Shown piece after piece: positions 1 through 8,881 of a stretch of 64,000 bases of DNA. The notes beneath the pieces are model-generated. The model ran no database searches, was not told the DNA's origin, and saw only the letters and a program-made list of their open reading frames with translations. The stretch covers positions 1-64,000 of the forward strand of contig NZ_CAJPVI010000017.1 of the NCBI RefSeq assembly GCF_905397435.1, read 5' to 3'. Position numbers and translations under genes: made by a program. The DNA is from Cupriavidus numazuensis. Its GTDB lineage: Bacteria; Pseudomonadota; Gammaproteobacteria; Burkholderiales; Burkholderiaceae. Within the stretch, counting starts at the first letter, position 1. The number at the start of each line of letters is the position of its first letter.

Positions 1-118
1 GATGGATCGGCAGCATCAGCCCGCGACAATAGTCCTGCAATCCGGCGTTTCGATCCTTATGCTCCAACGCTGCGCACAGGTGCTCGATGTAGCGATCGAA
101 CTTTGCCAGATCTTCCAT
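1..118 (-). CDS. IS701-family transposase, N-terminal fragment (runs off the window)
   Basis: Reading leftwards from the ATG at 118 gives 39 codons that stay open to the window edge. The peptide begins MEDLAKFDRYIEHL and contains HKDRNAGLQDYCRGL, the typical opening of IS701-family DDE transposases, in which a short helical segment is followed by an 'R-AGL-DYC-GL' block. Two ATGs further upstream are out of frame. Only the N-terminus is visible, so the catalytic residues and the integrity of the gene cannot be judged. Confidence 0.7.
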   Translation of the reverse strand, partial: MEDLAKFDRYIEHLCAALEHKDRNAGLQDYCRGLMLPIH

Positions 119-197
119 TGCGGTCCGCTCATCAGTATGGATTCCATATTATCTCTGACATGCATATAAACATCGTTGTTTTTATGACACAGTAAGA
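1..197 (-). mobile_element. End of an IS701-family insertion sequence (cut by the window edge)
   Basis: The stretch holds the start of a transposase reading out of the window, then about 80 bases of AT-rich DNA unlike the flanking high-GC coding sequence. IS701-family elements duplicate a 4-base YTAR target. The only YTAR close to the transition is CTAG at 198-201, exactly where the reading frame of the next gene becomes membrane-protein-like. The element is therefore inferred to end at about 197. The other end, and so the inverted repeats, lies outside the window, so the boundary is not proven. Confidence 0.45.
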
Positions 198-239
198 CTA
201 GTCCTCTGCCTGACCATCGCTGTCGTATGCAGTATCGGC

Positions 240-1781
240 ATGGCCGTCATGGCCTGGCCGCGGCGCGATGATCCGACCATCCAGGCGTTCCTGGTGCTGG
301 CCGGCGGCGTGGTGATCTGGAGCGGCGGGCGGCTGCTCGAGATCAGTTCCGCCGATCTGCCCGGGCGGATACTGTGGGCCAAGATCCAGTACTTCGGGAT
401 CGTGGCCGTGCCGATCGGCTGGCTGGTGGCGATGATTCACCTGAGCCGGCCACGTTACGTGGTGCCATGGTCGTTGTTGTCGATCCCGATACTGATGGCC
501 GTGCTGACCGTGGTGCTGGTGTTCACCAATACCCACCATCACCTGGTCTGGACGCAGATTACGCTGATGCCGCCGGGCGTGGCGCCCGGTGCCGTCTTCG
601 AGCATGGTCCCGGCTATGGCGTCGTGGCGGCCTGGAGCTATCTGCTGCTCGCGCTGGGCTTCTACTTCCTCGTCACGGCGGAGGTGCCCAACGACGCCTT
701 GTCGCGGCGCGGGCGGGCGGTGCTGGCGGGCAGCCTGGCCTTTCCGCTGCTGACGCATATCGCCTATCTGCTGCGCTGGACCGGGCCGCTAGGCGGCGAC
801 CTGACGCCGGCCACGTTCTCGCTGATGGCGGTGCTGGTCTGGTTCTGCGGATTGCGCACGCATCTCGACGACATTGGCCACTACGCGCGCCTGCGCGTAT
901 TCGATGCGCTGAGAGAGGGATGCGTGGTCCTCGGTGCTGACGACAAAATCGTCGAATACAACCCCGCCGCGGCGAGGCTGGTTCCAGCGTTGCGCCGTGG
1001 GCAGCCGGTGCCGGCCGGCTGGGAGGAGGTGTTCCTGCGCCCGCAGAGTGCCGACAATCAGACCGTGCGCCCGTTCATTCCACCCGGCGCGCACTTCGAA
1101 CTGACAGCGGAAGCCGTAACGCGCATGGACGGCAAGCGCATCGGCACGCTGGTGTTCCTGCTCGACATCAGCCGCTACCAGTCGCGCGAACTGGCGCTGA
1201 CGGCCCGGCTCGGGCAGACCGAAGAGCAACTGTCACGCGTGCAGGCGGATCTCGATATCGACGCGCTGACCGGCATCCCGAACCGCCGCTACTTCCAGCG
1301 CGAGGCAATGCTCGCGGTGAGCCGGGCGTTCGAGCGGCGCGAAGAGATGGGACTGCTGATCCTCGATGTGGATCTGTTCAAGCAGTACAACGATCTCTAT
1401 GGCCACCCGCGCGGCGACGAATGCCTGCGCCAGGTCGCTGCCGCGCTGACGCGGATGCTGGCAGGCACGCAGTTCTGCGCGCGCCTGGGCGGGGAGGAAT
1501 TTGCAGTCGTGCTGCCCGCTTCCACACAGGAAGAGACTCGCACCATGGCGCGGGCCATGGTCGAGGCGGTGTGCGAACTCGGCATCCCGCACAATGGAAC
1601 GCCGGTACAGTCGATCGTGACGATCAGTGTCGGCGCTGTCTGCGCGGCGCCCGATGCGCCGCGGCTAGAGCCGCTGCTGCACCGGGCCGACAGCGCGATG
1701 TACCAGGCCAAGCGGGCAGGGCGGAACCGCTTTGTGCTCGACGGGCAGGCACAGGCGGATGCCTGGCATGGCCAAGGCTGA
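240..1781 (+). CDS. 7TM-PAS-GGDEF diguanylate cyclase, probably 5'-truncated by the IS
   Basis: Membrane-bound enzyme predicted to make the second messenger c-di-GMP from GTP. The N-terminal half (to about residue 210) is a 7TM histidine-kinase-type sensor module with several hydrophobic helices. A PAS-like segment and a short coiled linker follow. The GGDEF domain runs from about residue 340 and has GGEEF at 417-421, with a metal-binding LDVDLFKQYND upstream. The residues where an inhibitory RxxD I-site would lie read A..Q, so product inhibition at that site is unlikely. The frame stays open upstream of the first ATG (240) to about 159, and codons 198-239 encode a hydrophobic stretch that would complete the first membrane helix. 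The native start therefore seems to be lost. The gene ends 11 bases from the convergent nitrate reductase gene. Confidence 0.85.
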   Translation: MAVMAWPRRDDPTIQAFLVLAGGVVIWSGGRLLEISSADLPGRILWAKIQYFGIVAVPIGWLVAMIHLSRPRYVVPWSLLSIPILMAVLTVVLVFTNTHHHLVWTQITLMPPGVAPGAVFEHGPGYGVVAAWSYLLLALGFYFLVTAEVPNDALSRRGRAVLAGSLAFPLLTHIAYLLRWTGPLGGDLTPATFSLMAVLVWFCGLRTHLDDIGHYARLRVFDALREGCVVLGADDKIVEYNPAAARLVPALRRGQPVPAGWEEVFLRPQSADNQTVRPFIPPGAHFELTAEAVTRMDGKRIGTLVFLLDISRYQSRELALTARLGQTEEQLSRVQADLDIDALTGIPNRRYFQREAMLAVSRAFERREEMGLLILDVDLFKQYNDLYGHPRGDECLRQVAAALTRMLAGTQFCARLGGEEFAVVLPASTQEETRTMARAMVEAVCELGIPHNGTPVQSIVTISVGAVCAAPDAPRLEPLLHRADSAMYQAKRAGRNRFVLDGQAQADAWHGQG

Positions 1782-1792
1782 GCAGAGCTGCG

Positions 1793-4513
1793 CTAAGCCA
1801 CTTCCGCGACCCGAATCTCCACCAGCAGCTTCTTCAATTCCGGCACGCAGGAACCGCAGTTCCCCCCAGCCTTGACGCAAGCGGTGATCTCGGCCGGCGT
1901 CGTCAGGCCATGTTTGCGCACCGCATCGCAGATGGTGTTGCGGCCTACGCCGAAGCACGAGCAAACCGTTGGCCCGGCGTCGGCGCCTTTCTCGATGGGC
2001 TGGCCCATGAGCAGGCCGATGCGGTCAGCGTCTTCCAGCCGATCGCGCCCGAACAGCTCGGCGAGCCAGGACCGGGGCGGCAGATCGGGGCGGGTGGCCA
2101 CGTACACACACGCTTCCAGCCTGTCGTTGACGACATAGCCCGCGTGATAGGTGCCGGCGCTGCGGTCTTCATACTCGAGCCAGTCCGCTTCGGGGTCCGT
2201 CACGCCAAGCAGGCTGCGGGCCCAGGCGGCACGATCGGCAATCGCTTCACGTCCCGCGAATTCATAGCGCTGGAAGCGTTTGCCCTGCACGCGCGTCCAG
2301 TAGGTCAGCGTGTCGGCCGGCAATTCCCGGCGGCTCAGCACGAAGCCGTGCCAGTTGACGCCGAACGGTTCGACGCTCACCGGCGTGTGCTTGAATTCCG
2401 GCTCGCCCGACACGGGGTCGACTACGGGGTTGACCAGCGCGCCGACGCGCGCGTCCGAGCTGAACTGCCCGTTCCAGTGGATCGGCACGAATACGCTGCC
2501 GCGCGGAATGCCGCCGCCATGCCGCACGCGCGCCACCATGGCGCCCCAGCGCGTGGCCACGCGCGCGAGCTTGCCTTCGCCCACGCCGCACAGCAGCGCA
2601 TCCTGCGGGTGCATGTCGACAAACGGCTCGGGCAGATGATCAGCGAGTTTGGCGGATTTGCCGGTGCGCGTCATGGTGTGCCACTGGTCACGCACGCGGC
2701 CGGTGTTGAGAATCAGCGGGTAGTCGTCATCCGGCGCATGTGCCGGCGCGCGCGTCCGCGTCGCGACAAAGCGCGCGAGTCCATCGGCATGGGCGTAGCG
2801 GCCGTCTTCGAACAGCCGGCGCGTTCCGGCCGCCGAACCGGCCACCACGGGCCATTGCAAGGGTTCGAAGGTGTCATAGCTGTCCTTGTCCATGCCGGCC
2901 ATGCCGCCGATGTCGAATGCGCGCGGTGCCTCGTCATTGCGCCACGCGCTCAGCCGTGCATGTTCGTCGAAAATCTCGTGCGGGCCGGCGTAGTCGAAGC
3001 CGCCAAAGCCCATGCGTTGGGCCACGTCGCACAGCACCCGCCAGTCGGCGCGCGCCTCGCCCGGTGCGGGCAGGAAAGCACGCTGGCGCGAGATGCGGCG
3101 CTCCGAGTTGGTGACCGTGCCGTCCTTCTCGCCCCAGCCGAGCGCGGGAAGCAGTACGTGGGCGGCGTCATTGGTGTCGGTGCGTTCGATGATGTCGGAA
3201 CTGACCACCAGTTCGCACTTCGCCAGCGCGCGGCGCACCTGGTCGGCATCGGGCAGGCTGACCACAGGGTTGGTGGCGATCACCCACACTGCCTTGACCC
3301 GCCCTTGCTCGATCGCGTTGAACAGGTCCACGGCCTTGAGGCCCGCTTGATCCGCCATGACCGGCGATTGCCACAGGTCCTGCACGATCTCGCGATGCAG
3401 CGGGTTGGCCAGCTCCATATGCGCGGCCAGCATATTCGCCAGGCCGCCGACTTCGCGGCCGCCCATGGCATTCGGTTGCCCCGTCAGCGAGAACGGGCCC
3501 ATGCCCGCGCGGCCGATGCGTCCGGTCAGAAGATGGCAGTTGATGATGCTGTTGACCTTGTCGGTGCCGGCCGACGACTGGTTGACGCCCTGCGAGAACG
3601 CGGTCACGACCTTTTCGGTATCGGCGAACAGGCGATAGAACGCCAGCACGTCTTCGACATCGAGCTTGCACGCGCGCGCCACGGCCTTCGGGTCGCTGCA
3701 GTCTACGGTCGCTTGCAGCGCGTCATCGAGCCCCGCCGTGCTGGCCGCCACGAACGCCGTGTCGGCCTTGCCTTCACGCGCCAGATAGCTGAGCAGTCCA
3801 TTGAAGAGCCAGACATCGGTGCCCGCACGCACGGGCAGGTGCAGGTCGGCCAGTTCGCACGTGGCGGTGCGGCGCGGGTCGATGGCGACGATCTTCATCT
3901 CCGGCCGCGCTTCCTTGGCCTTCGACAGGCGCTGGAACAGGATCGGATGGCACCACGCGGTGTTCGAGCCGACCAGCACGACCAGATCGGCCAGTTCCAG
4001 GTCTTCGTAGTTGCCCGGCACCAGGTCTTCACCGAAGGCGCGCTTGTGCCCGGCCACGGCCGACGACATGCACAGGCGCGAGTTGGTGTCGATATTGGCC
4101 GTGCCGATGAAGCCCTTCATCAGCTTGTTGGCGACGTAATAGTCCTCGGTCAGCAATTGGCCCGAGACATAGAGCGCGACCGCGTCGGGGCCGTGTTCGC
4201 GGACGATGCGCGAAAAGCCCTGCGCCACGGTGTCGAGCGCCTGGTCCCACGACACCTGTTCCAGCGTGCCGTCCTGGCGGCGTACCTTGGGGTGCAGCAG
4301 GCGGCCTTGCAGATCCACCGTCTCGCCGAGGGCCGAGCCTTTCACGCACAGCCGGCCGTGATTGGAAGGATGCTCCGCGTCGCCGGCAATCTCGACCTGC
4401 CCGTCGGCGCGCACCGTGGCGCGCACGCCGCAGCCGACGCCGCAGTAGGGGCAGGTGGTGGCGGTGGTGGTGGTCGGGGTGGCGGATACCACCGGAATGT
4501 CGGACAGATTCAC
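1793..4513 (-). CDS. nasA: Assimilatory nitrate reductase, catalytic molybdenum subunit
   Basis: Cytoplasmic bis-MGD enzyme reducing nitrate to nitrite. The 906-residue protein opens with a [4Fe-4S] motif (C21, C24, C28, C56) and continues with the molybdopterin oxidoreductase and dinucleotide-binding domains. It ends in a BFD-like [2Fe-2S] domain (CSCFGVG ... GNCGSCVPEL). This two-cluster layout is that of the NasA/NarB assimilatory class, as opposed to the periplasmic NapA. It is the last gene of the five-gene nitrate operon, 43 bases after the flavoprotein gene that probably feeds it electrons. There is no signal peptide or Tat motif, in keeping with a cytoplasmic enzyme. Confidence 0.95.
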   Translation of the reverse strand: MNLSDIPVVSATPTTTTATTCPYCGVGCGVRATVRADGQVEIAGDAEHPSNHGRLCVKGSALGETVDLQGRLLHPKVRRQDGTLEQVSWDQALDTVAQGFSRIVREHGPDAVALYVSGQLLTEDYYVANKLMKGFIGTANIDTNSRLCMSSAVAGHKRAFGEDLVPGNYEDLELADLVVLVGSNTAWCHPILFQRLSKAKEARPEMKIVAIDPRRTATCELADLHLPVRAGTDVWLFNGLLSYLAREGKADTAFVAASTAGLDDALQATVDCSDPKAVARACKLDVEDVLAFYRLFADTEKVVTAFSQGVNQSSAGTDKVNSIINCHLLTGRIGRAGMGPFSLTGQPNAMGGREVGGLANMLAAHMELANPLHREIVQDLWQSPVMADQAGLKAVDLFNAIEQGRVKAVWVIATNPVVSLPDADQVRRALAKCELVVSSDIIERTDTNDAAHVLLPALGWGEKDGTVTNSERRISRQRAFLPAPGEARADWRVLCDVAQRMGFGGFDYAGPHEIFDEHARLSAWRNDEAPRAFDIGGMAGMDKDSYDTFEPLQWPVVAGSAAGTRRLFEDGRYAHADGLARFVATRTRAPAHAPDDDYPLILNTGRVRDQWHTMTRTGKSAKLADHLPEPFVDMHPQDALLCGVGEGKLARVATRWGAMVARVRHGGGIPRGSVFVPIHWNGQFSSDARVGALVNPVVDPVSGEPEFKHTPVSVEPFGVNWHGFVLSRRELPADTLTYWTRVQGKRFQRYEFAGREAIADRAAWARSLLGVTDPEADWLEYEDRSAGTYHAGYVVNDRLEACVYVATRPDLPPRSWLAELFGRDRLEDADRIGLLMGQPIEKGADAGPTVCSCFGVGRNTICDAVRKHGLTTPAEITACVKAGGNCGSCVPELKKLLVEIRVAEVA

Positions 4514-4556
4514 GCGTTCTCCGTGGGGCGATGTCGTTGTCGTCGGATGATGGCGT

Positions 4557-5798
4557 TCAGGCCGCGAGCGCCTCGCATTGGGCTTTGCCGAACAGCAGGC
4601 GCTGGCGCAGCGCCGCGACCGGTGCGCATTGCTGGATCAGGTCGAAGTACCACGGCCCGTCCTGCACGTCGCCATAGAGCACGGCACCGATGAGGCGCCC
4701 GTTCTGCAGCACCAGCCGCTTGTAGACGCCGCGCCGTGCGTCGCGCAGCACAAGGTCCTCGCTGCCTTCGCCGCCGATGAAGTCGCCGGCGGAATAGAGG
4801 TCCACACCCGTTACCTTGAGTTTAGTTGCGGTGGCCTGCTGGATATAGCGGCGATGGCCCGCACCGGCCAGGTGCGCGGCACACACGCGCGCCTGATCCC
4901 AGATCGGCGCCACCAGTCCGAAGGTGGCCTGGCGGTGCTGCACGCATTCGCCGACGGCATAGATGCGCGGATCATAGGTCTGCAGCGTGTCGTCGACCAC
5001 GATGGCGCGTTCGCAGCGCAGGCCCGCACCGGCCGCCAGCTCGATGTTCGGGCGCACGCCGGCGGTCATCACCACCAGGTCGGCGGGGATCTCGCTGCCG
5101 TCCTTGAAGCGCACGCCGGTCACGCGCGTGTCGCCGAGGATCTCCGCCGTCTGCGCGCCCAGCATGAAGCGCAGGCCCTTGCGCTCGAGTGCGCCCTTGA
5201 GCAGCGTGGCCGCGGGCTTGTCGAGCTGGCGTTCCATCAGGCTGTCGCACAGATGCACGACGGTGACGTCCATGCCCTGGCGCAGCAGGCCGTTGGCCGC
5301 CTCCAGCCCGAGCAGGCCCCCGCCGATCACCACCGCGTGGCGGTGGTTGCGTGCGGCATCGAGCATGATTTCCACATCCTGGATATCGCGAAACGCGATC
5401 ACGCCGTCGAGCTGGTGGCCCGGAACCGGCAGGATGAAAGGCTTCGAGCCGGTGGCAAGCAGCAGGCGGTCATAGCGCACCTCGCGCCCGGACTGCGCAC
5501 GCACCGTGCGGCGCGGGCGATCGATCGCCACCACGGGGTCGCCCGCCAGCAGTTCGATGCCGTTCTGCGCATACCACTCGCGCGTATTGAGCATGATGTC
5601 GTCGACGGTCTTCTCGCCGGCCAGCACCGGCGACAGCAGGATGCGGTTGTAGTTGCCGTGCGGCTCCGCGCCGAACACGGTGATGTCGTACAGGTCCGGT
5701 GCCAGCTTGAGCAGTTCCTCGACCGTGCGCATGCCGGCCATGCCGTTGCCGACGACGACCAGCCGGGGGCGGGGCTGCGGGGGGGCGGATGGCGTCAT
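4557..5798 (-). CDS. nasB: FAD-dependent NAD(P)H oxidoreductase, electron-transfer subunit of nitrate reductase
   Basis: Flavoprotein of the pyridine nucleotide-disulfide reductase fold, homologous to the N-terminal half of NirB. It has two Rossmann motifs (VVGNGMAGMRT near the start and VVIGGGLLGLEAA in the middle), an ATG motif (LLATGSKPF) and the FAD motif IYAVGECVQHR. It probably passes electrons from NAD(P)H to the BFD-type cluster of the downstream nitrate reductase. Three in-frame ATGs lie close together. The third, at 5798, is preferred because GGAG sits nine bases before it, while the first, at 5822, lacks a ribosome site. The protein has about 413 residues and carries no iron-sulfur domain of its own. 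Confidence 0.85.
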   Translation of the reverse strand: MTPSAPPQPRPRLVVVGNGMAGMRTVEELLKLAPDLYDITVFGAEPHGNYNRILLSPVLAGEKTVDDIMLNTREWYAQNGIELLAGDPVVAIDRPRRTVRAQSGREVRYDRLLLATGSKPFILPVPGHQLDGVIAFRDIQDVEIMLDAARNHRHAVVIGGGLLGLEAANGLLRQGMDVTVVHLCDSLMERQLDKPAATLLKGALERKGLRFMLGAQTAEILGDTRVTGVRFKDGSEIPADLVVMTAGVRPNIELAAGAGLRCERAIVVDDTLQTYDPRIYAVGECVQHRQATFGLVAPIWDQARVCAAHLAGAGHRRYIQQATATKLKVTGVDLYSAGDFIGGEGSEDLVLRDARRGVYKRLVLQNGRLIGAVLYGDVQDGPWYFDLIQQCAPVAALRQRLLFGKAQCEALAA

Positions 5799-5832
5799 GC
5801 GCGCGGTCTCCATCGGGAACATGGTTGCAGTG

Positions 5833-6216
5833 TCAGGCGGCGAGTTCTTCTTCGGCTTCGCGCAGCGTCACATTGGCGGCGATCCACACCTTGCCGTCGT
5901 AGACGCGCGCCGGGTAGGCGTTGACCGAGTGTTCCGGCGCCTCCAGGCATTCTCCGGTGCTCAGGTCGAAGTGCTGCTTGTAGATCGGCGATGCCACCAC
6001 CAGGCGTTCGCCGATGTTGCCCACCAGGCCGCGCGAAAGCACCGCCGCCTGGGAGTTCGGATCGAAATTGTCGATGGCGTAGACGTCTTCGCCGCGGCCG
6101 ATACGGAACACGGCCACCTGCTGATCATCGACCAGGGCGCAGACACCAGTATTGGGCACGATCTCGCGCAAGGTGCAGATCGCGGTCCAGGTTTCGGGAT
6201 GGTGGGTATGGCTCAT
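5833..6216 (-). CDS. nirD: Nitrite reductase [NAD(P)H] small subunit
   Basis: Small partner of NirB, a Rieske-fold protein (about 127 residues) that in this family lacks the Cys/His cluster ligands; none of the CxH and CxxH pairs is present here. Typical NirD segments are GVCALVDDQQVAVFRI, SRGLVGNIGERLVVASP and CLEAPEHSVNAYPARV. The ATG at 6216 is chosen because AAGGAG stands six bases upstream. An earlier ATG at 6252, directly after the nirB stop codon, has no such site. The gene sits 36 bases after nirB and 34 before the preferred nasB start, so it is surely co-transcribed. Confidence 0.93.
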   Translation of the reverse strand: MSHTHHPETWTAICTLREIVPNTGVCALVDDQQVAVFRIGRGEDVYAIDNFDPNSQAAVLSRGLVGNIGERLVVASPIYKQHFDLSTGECLEAPEHSVNAYPARVYDGKVWIAANVTLREAEEELAA

Positions 6217-6252
6217 CACGTTCTCCTTCGCTTTCGTTGCGTTCGCCTGCAT

Positions 6253-8814
6253 TCAGGCTGCTTTTGCGGGCACGGCCACCACGGGAATGTGGCTCAGGCG
6301 GGAACGTTGCAAGTTCCGTTCCTCCGGCGTGGCCGGGCGGATCTGCCCGCGCTCTTCGATGAAGACGAGGTTGTCGTCGCGGCGCTCGCTGTTGACGAAG
6401 TGGCGGAAGCGCTTGCGGGTTTCCGGGTCGGTGACTGCCTTCTTCCACTCGTCTTCGTAGGTGTCGACCACGTGCTGCATTTCCGCTTCGAGGTCGCCGG
6501 CGATGCCGAGCTTGTCGTCGAGCACGACGTCCTTCAGGTAGTCCAGGCCGCCTTCCAGGTTGTCGCGCCACACGCTGGTGCGCTGCAGGCGGTCGGCCGT
6601 GCGCACGTAGAACATCAGGAAACGGTCGATGTAGCGGATCAGCGTCTCGCGGTCCAGGTCCCCGGCCAGCAGTTCGGCGTGGCGGGGCTTCATGCCGCCG
6701 TTGCCGCACACGTAGAGGTTCCAGCCCTTTTCGGTGGCGATCACGCCGACGTCCTTGCCCTGTGCTTCGGCGCATTCACGCGTGCAGCCCGATACGCCGA
6801 ACTTGATCTTGTGCGGCGCGCGCAGGCCCTTGTAGCGGTTCTCGAGTTCGATGGCGAGGCCGACCGAATCGTCCACGCCATAGCGGCACCAGGTGGAACC
6901 GACGCAGGACTTCACCGTGCGCAGCGCCTTGCCATAGGCATGGCCCGATTCGAAGCCGGCGGCGATCAGTTCTTCCCAGATATAGGGCAGTTCTTCGGCG
7001 CGCGCACCAAACAAGTCCACGCGCTGCCCGCCGGTGATCTTGGTGTACAGGCCATACTTCTTCGCCACCTGGCCCACGGCGATCAGGCCTTCCGGTGTGA
7101 CTTCGCCGCCCGGCATGCGCGGCACGACAGAATAGGTGCCGTCCTTCTGGATGTTGGCGAGGTAGTAGTCGTTGGAGTCCTGCAGCGCGGCGTGCTCTTC
7201 CTTCAGCACGAATTCATTCCAGCACGAGGCCAGGATGCTGCCGACGGTAGGCTTGCAGATGTCGCAGCCCAGGCCCTTGCCATGCGCTTCCAGCAGCGCA
7301 TCGAAGGTCTTGAACTTGCCTACGCGCACCAGGTGGTAGAGCTCCTGGCGCGAGTACGGGAAGTGTTCGCAGAGATGGTTGTTGACGGCCATGCCTTGCT
7401 TCTTCATCTCGGCCTTCATGATCTGCGTGACCAGCGGCACGCAGCCGCCGCAGGCCGTGCCAGCCTTGGTGCAGCTCTTCATCGCGCCGATGCTGGTGGC
7501 GCCGTCGCACACGGCGGCGCAGATCTCGCCCTTCGACACGTTGTTGCACGAGCAGATCTGCGCGGTGTCGGGCAGGGCGTCGGCGCCCAGCGCCGGCTTG
7601 GCCTTGCCGCTGCTGTCGGGCAGGATCAGGAATTCCGGCGACTCCGGCAGCTCGATCTTGTTCAGCATCATCTGCAGCAGCGTGCCGTACTCGCTGGCGT
7701 CGCCGATCAGCACGCCGCCGAGCAGGTACTTGCCGCAGTCGGACACCACGAGCTTCTTGTAGACCTGCTTGGTGTCGTCGCTGAACTGGTAGAGGCGGGC
7801 GCCCGGGACGGTGCCGTGCGGATCACCGATGCTGGCCACGTCCACGCCCATCAGCTTGAGCTTGGTGCTCATGTCGGCGCCGGCGAATTCTGCAGCTTCA
7901 CCGCGCAGGTGGCGTGCGGCGACGCGGGCCATGTCGTAGCCCGGGGCTACCAGGCCGTAGATCTTGCCTTGCCACAGCGCGCACTCGCCGATGGCGTAGA
8001 CGTCCGGATCCGAGGTGCGGCAGTTGTTGTCCACCGTGACGCCGCCGCGTTCGCCGACGGCAAGGCCGGCGGACCGGGCCAGTTCATCGCGCGGACGGAT
8101 GCCCGCGGAGAACACGATCATGTCGGTGTCCAGGTGCGTGCCATCGGCAAACACCATGCGATGGGTGCCGTCCTCGCCGTCGATGATTTCAACGGTGTTC
8201 TTGCCGGTGTGGGCGGTCACGCCCAGGCCTTCGATCTTCTGGCGCAGCATGCGGCCGCCGCCTTCGTCGACCTGCACGGCCATCAGCCGCGGCGCGAATT
8301 CGACCACATGCGTTTCCAGGTCCATGTCGCGCAGGGCCTTGGCGCACTCCAGGCCCAGCAGCCCGCCGCCGATGACCACGCCGCGCTTCGAGCGCGCGCC
8401 GCACTCCCGCATCGCTTCCAGGTCTTCGATGGTGCGGTAGACGAAGCAGTCCTTGCGCTCCTTGCCCGGCACCGGCGGCACGAAGGGGTAGGAGCCGGTG
8501 GCGAGGATCAGCTTGTCATAAGCCAGCGTCTCGCCGGTCGATACGGTGACCGTGCGCGCGGCGCGGTCGATCGACACCGCACGGGCATTCAGGCGCAGCA
8601 GCATGTTGTTGTTCTGCTCGAAGAAGCCCGCCGGTACCAGCGAGAGGTCTTCGGCCGACTTGCCGGCGAAGAACTCGGACAGGTGCACGCGATCGTAGGC
8701 GGGGCGCGGTTCTTCGCACAGCACGGTCACTTCCAGGTTCTGCGCGCCGGCTTCCGCCAGGCATTCGAGGAATTTGTGACCCACCATACCGTGGCCGACG
8801 ATGATCAGTTTCAT
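6253..8814 (-). CDS. nirB: Assimilatory nitrite reductase [NAD(P)H] large subunit
   Basis: Cytoplasmic sirohaem enzyme reducing nitrite to ammonium. At 853 residues it has full family length. Domains in order are an FAD/NAD(P)H-binding module (GHGMVGHKFLE; VVIGGGLLGLECAKA; YAIGECALW), two BFD-like [2Fe-2S] segments (CSCNNVSKGEIC ... GTACGGCVP, then GLGCDICKP) and the sulfite/nitrite reductase domain. The last holds the sirohaem/[4Fe-4S] cysteines CVGSTWCRYG at about residue 637 and GCTRECAEAQGKD at about 671. It is the second gene of the operon, 67 bases after the transporter gene. Confidence 0.97.
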   Translation of the reverse strand: MKLIIVGHGMVGHKFLECLAEAGAQNLEVTVLCEEPRPAYDRVHLSEFFAGKSAEDLSLVPAGFFEQNNNMLLRLNARAVSIDRAARTVTVSTGETLAYDKLILATGSYPFVPPVPGKERKDCFVYRTIEDLEAMRECGARSKRGVVIGGGLLGLECAKALRDMDLETHVVEFAPRLMAVQVDEGGGRMLRQKIEGLGVTAHTGKNTVEIIDGEDGTHRMVFADGTHLDTDMIVFSAGIRPRDELARSAGLAVGERGGVTVDNNCRTSDPDVYAIGECALWQGKIYGLVAPGYDMARVAARHLRGEAAEFAGADMSTKLKLMGVDVASIGDPHGTVPGARLYQFSDDTKQVYKKLVVSDCGKYLLGGVLIGDASEYGTLLQMMLNKIELPESPEFLILPDSSGKAKPALGADALPDTAQICSCNNVSKGEICAAVCDGATSIGAMKSCTKAGTACGGCVPLVTQIMKAEMKKQGMAVNNHLCEHFPYSRQELYHLVRVGKFKTFDALLEAHGKGLGCDICKPTVGSILASCWNEFVLKEEHAALQDSNDYYLANIQKDGTYSVVPRMPGGEVTPEGLIAVGQVAKKYGLYTKITGGQRVDLFGARAEELPYIWEELIAAGFESGHAYGKALRTVKSCVGSTWCRYGVDDSVGLAIELENRYKGLRAPHKIKFGVSGCTRECAEAQGKDVGVIATEKGWNLYVCGNGGMKPRHAELLAGDLDRETLIRYIDRFLMFYVRTADRLQRTSVWRDNLEGGLDYLKDVVLDDKLGIAGDLEAEMQHVVDTYEDEWKKAVTDPETRKRFRHFVNSERRDDNLVFIEERGQIRPATPEERNLQRSRLSHIPVVAVPAKAA

Positions 8815-8881
8815 GATGCGTTCCTTGTCCGGTAGTCAGTCTGTGCTGCTCGGGATGCTGTTGTGGTGGAGATGCGGGGAA

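Noticed and set aside
1421..4693. Very long open frame (1090 codons) on the plus strand opposite the nitrate reductase gene
   Set aside because: It overlaps nasA, a clear gene on the other strand. The translation is Arg/Ala/His-rich with no recognisable domain; long antisense frames are expected in high-GC DNA.
5653..8835. 1060-codon plus-strand frame opposite nirD and nirB
   Set aside because: Antisense shadow of well-supported genes, with low-complexity composition and no family features.
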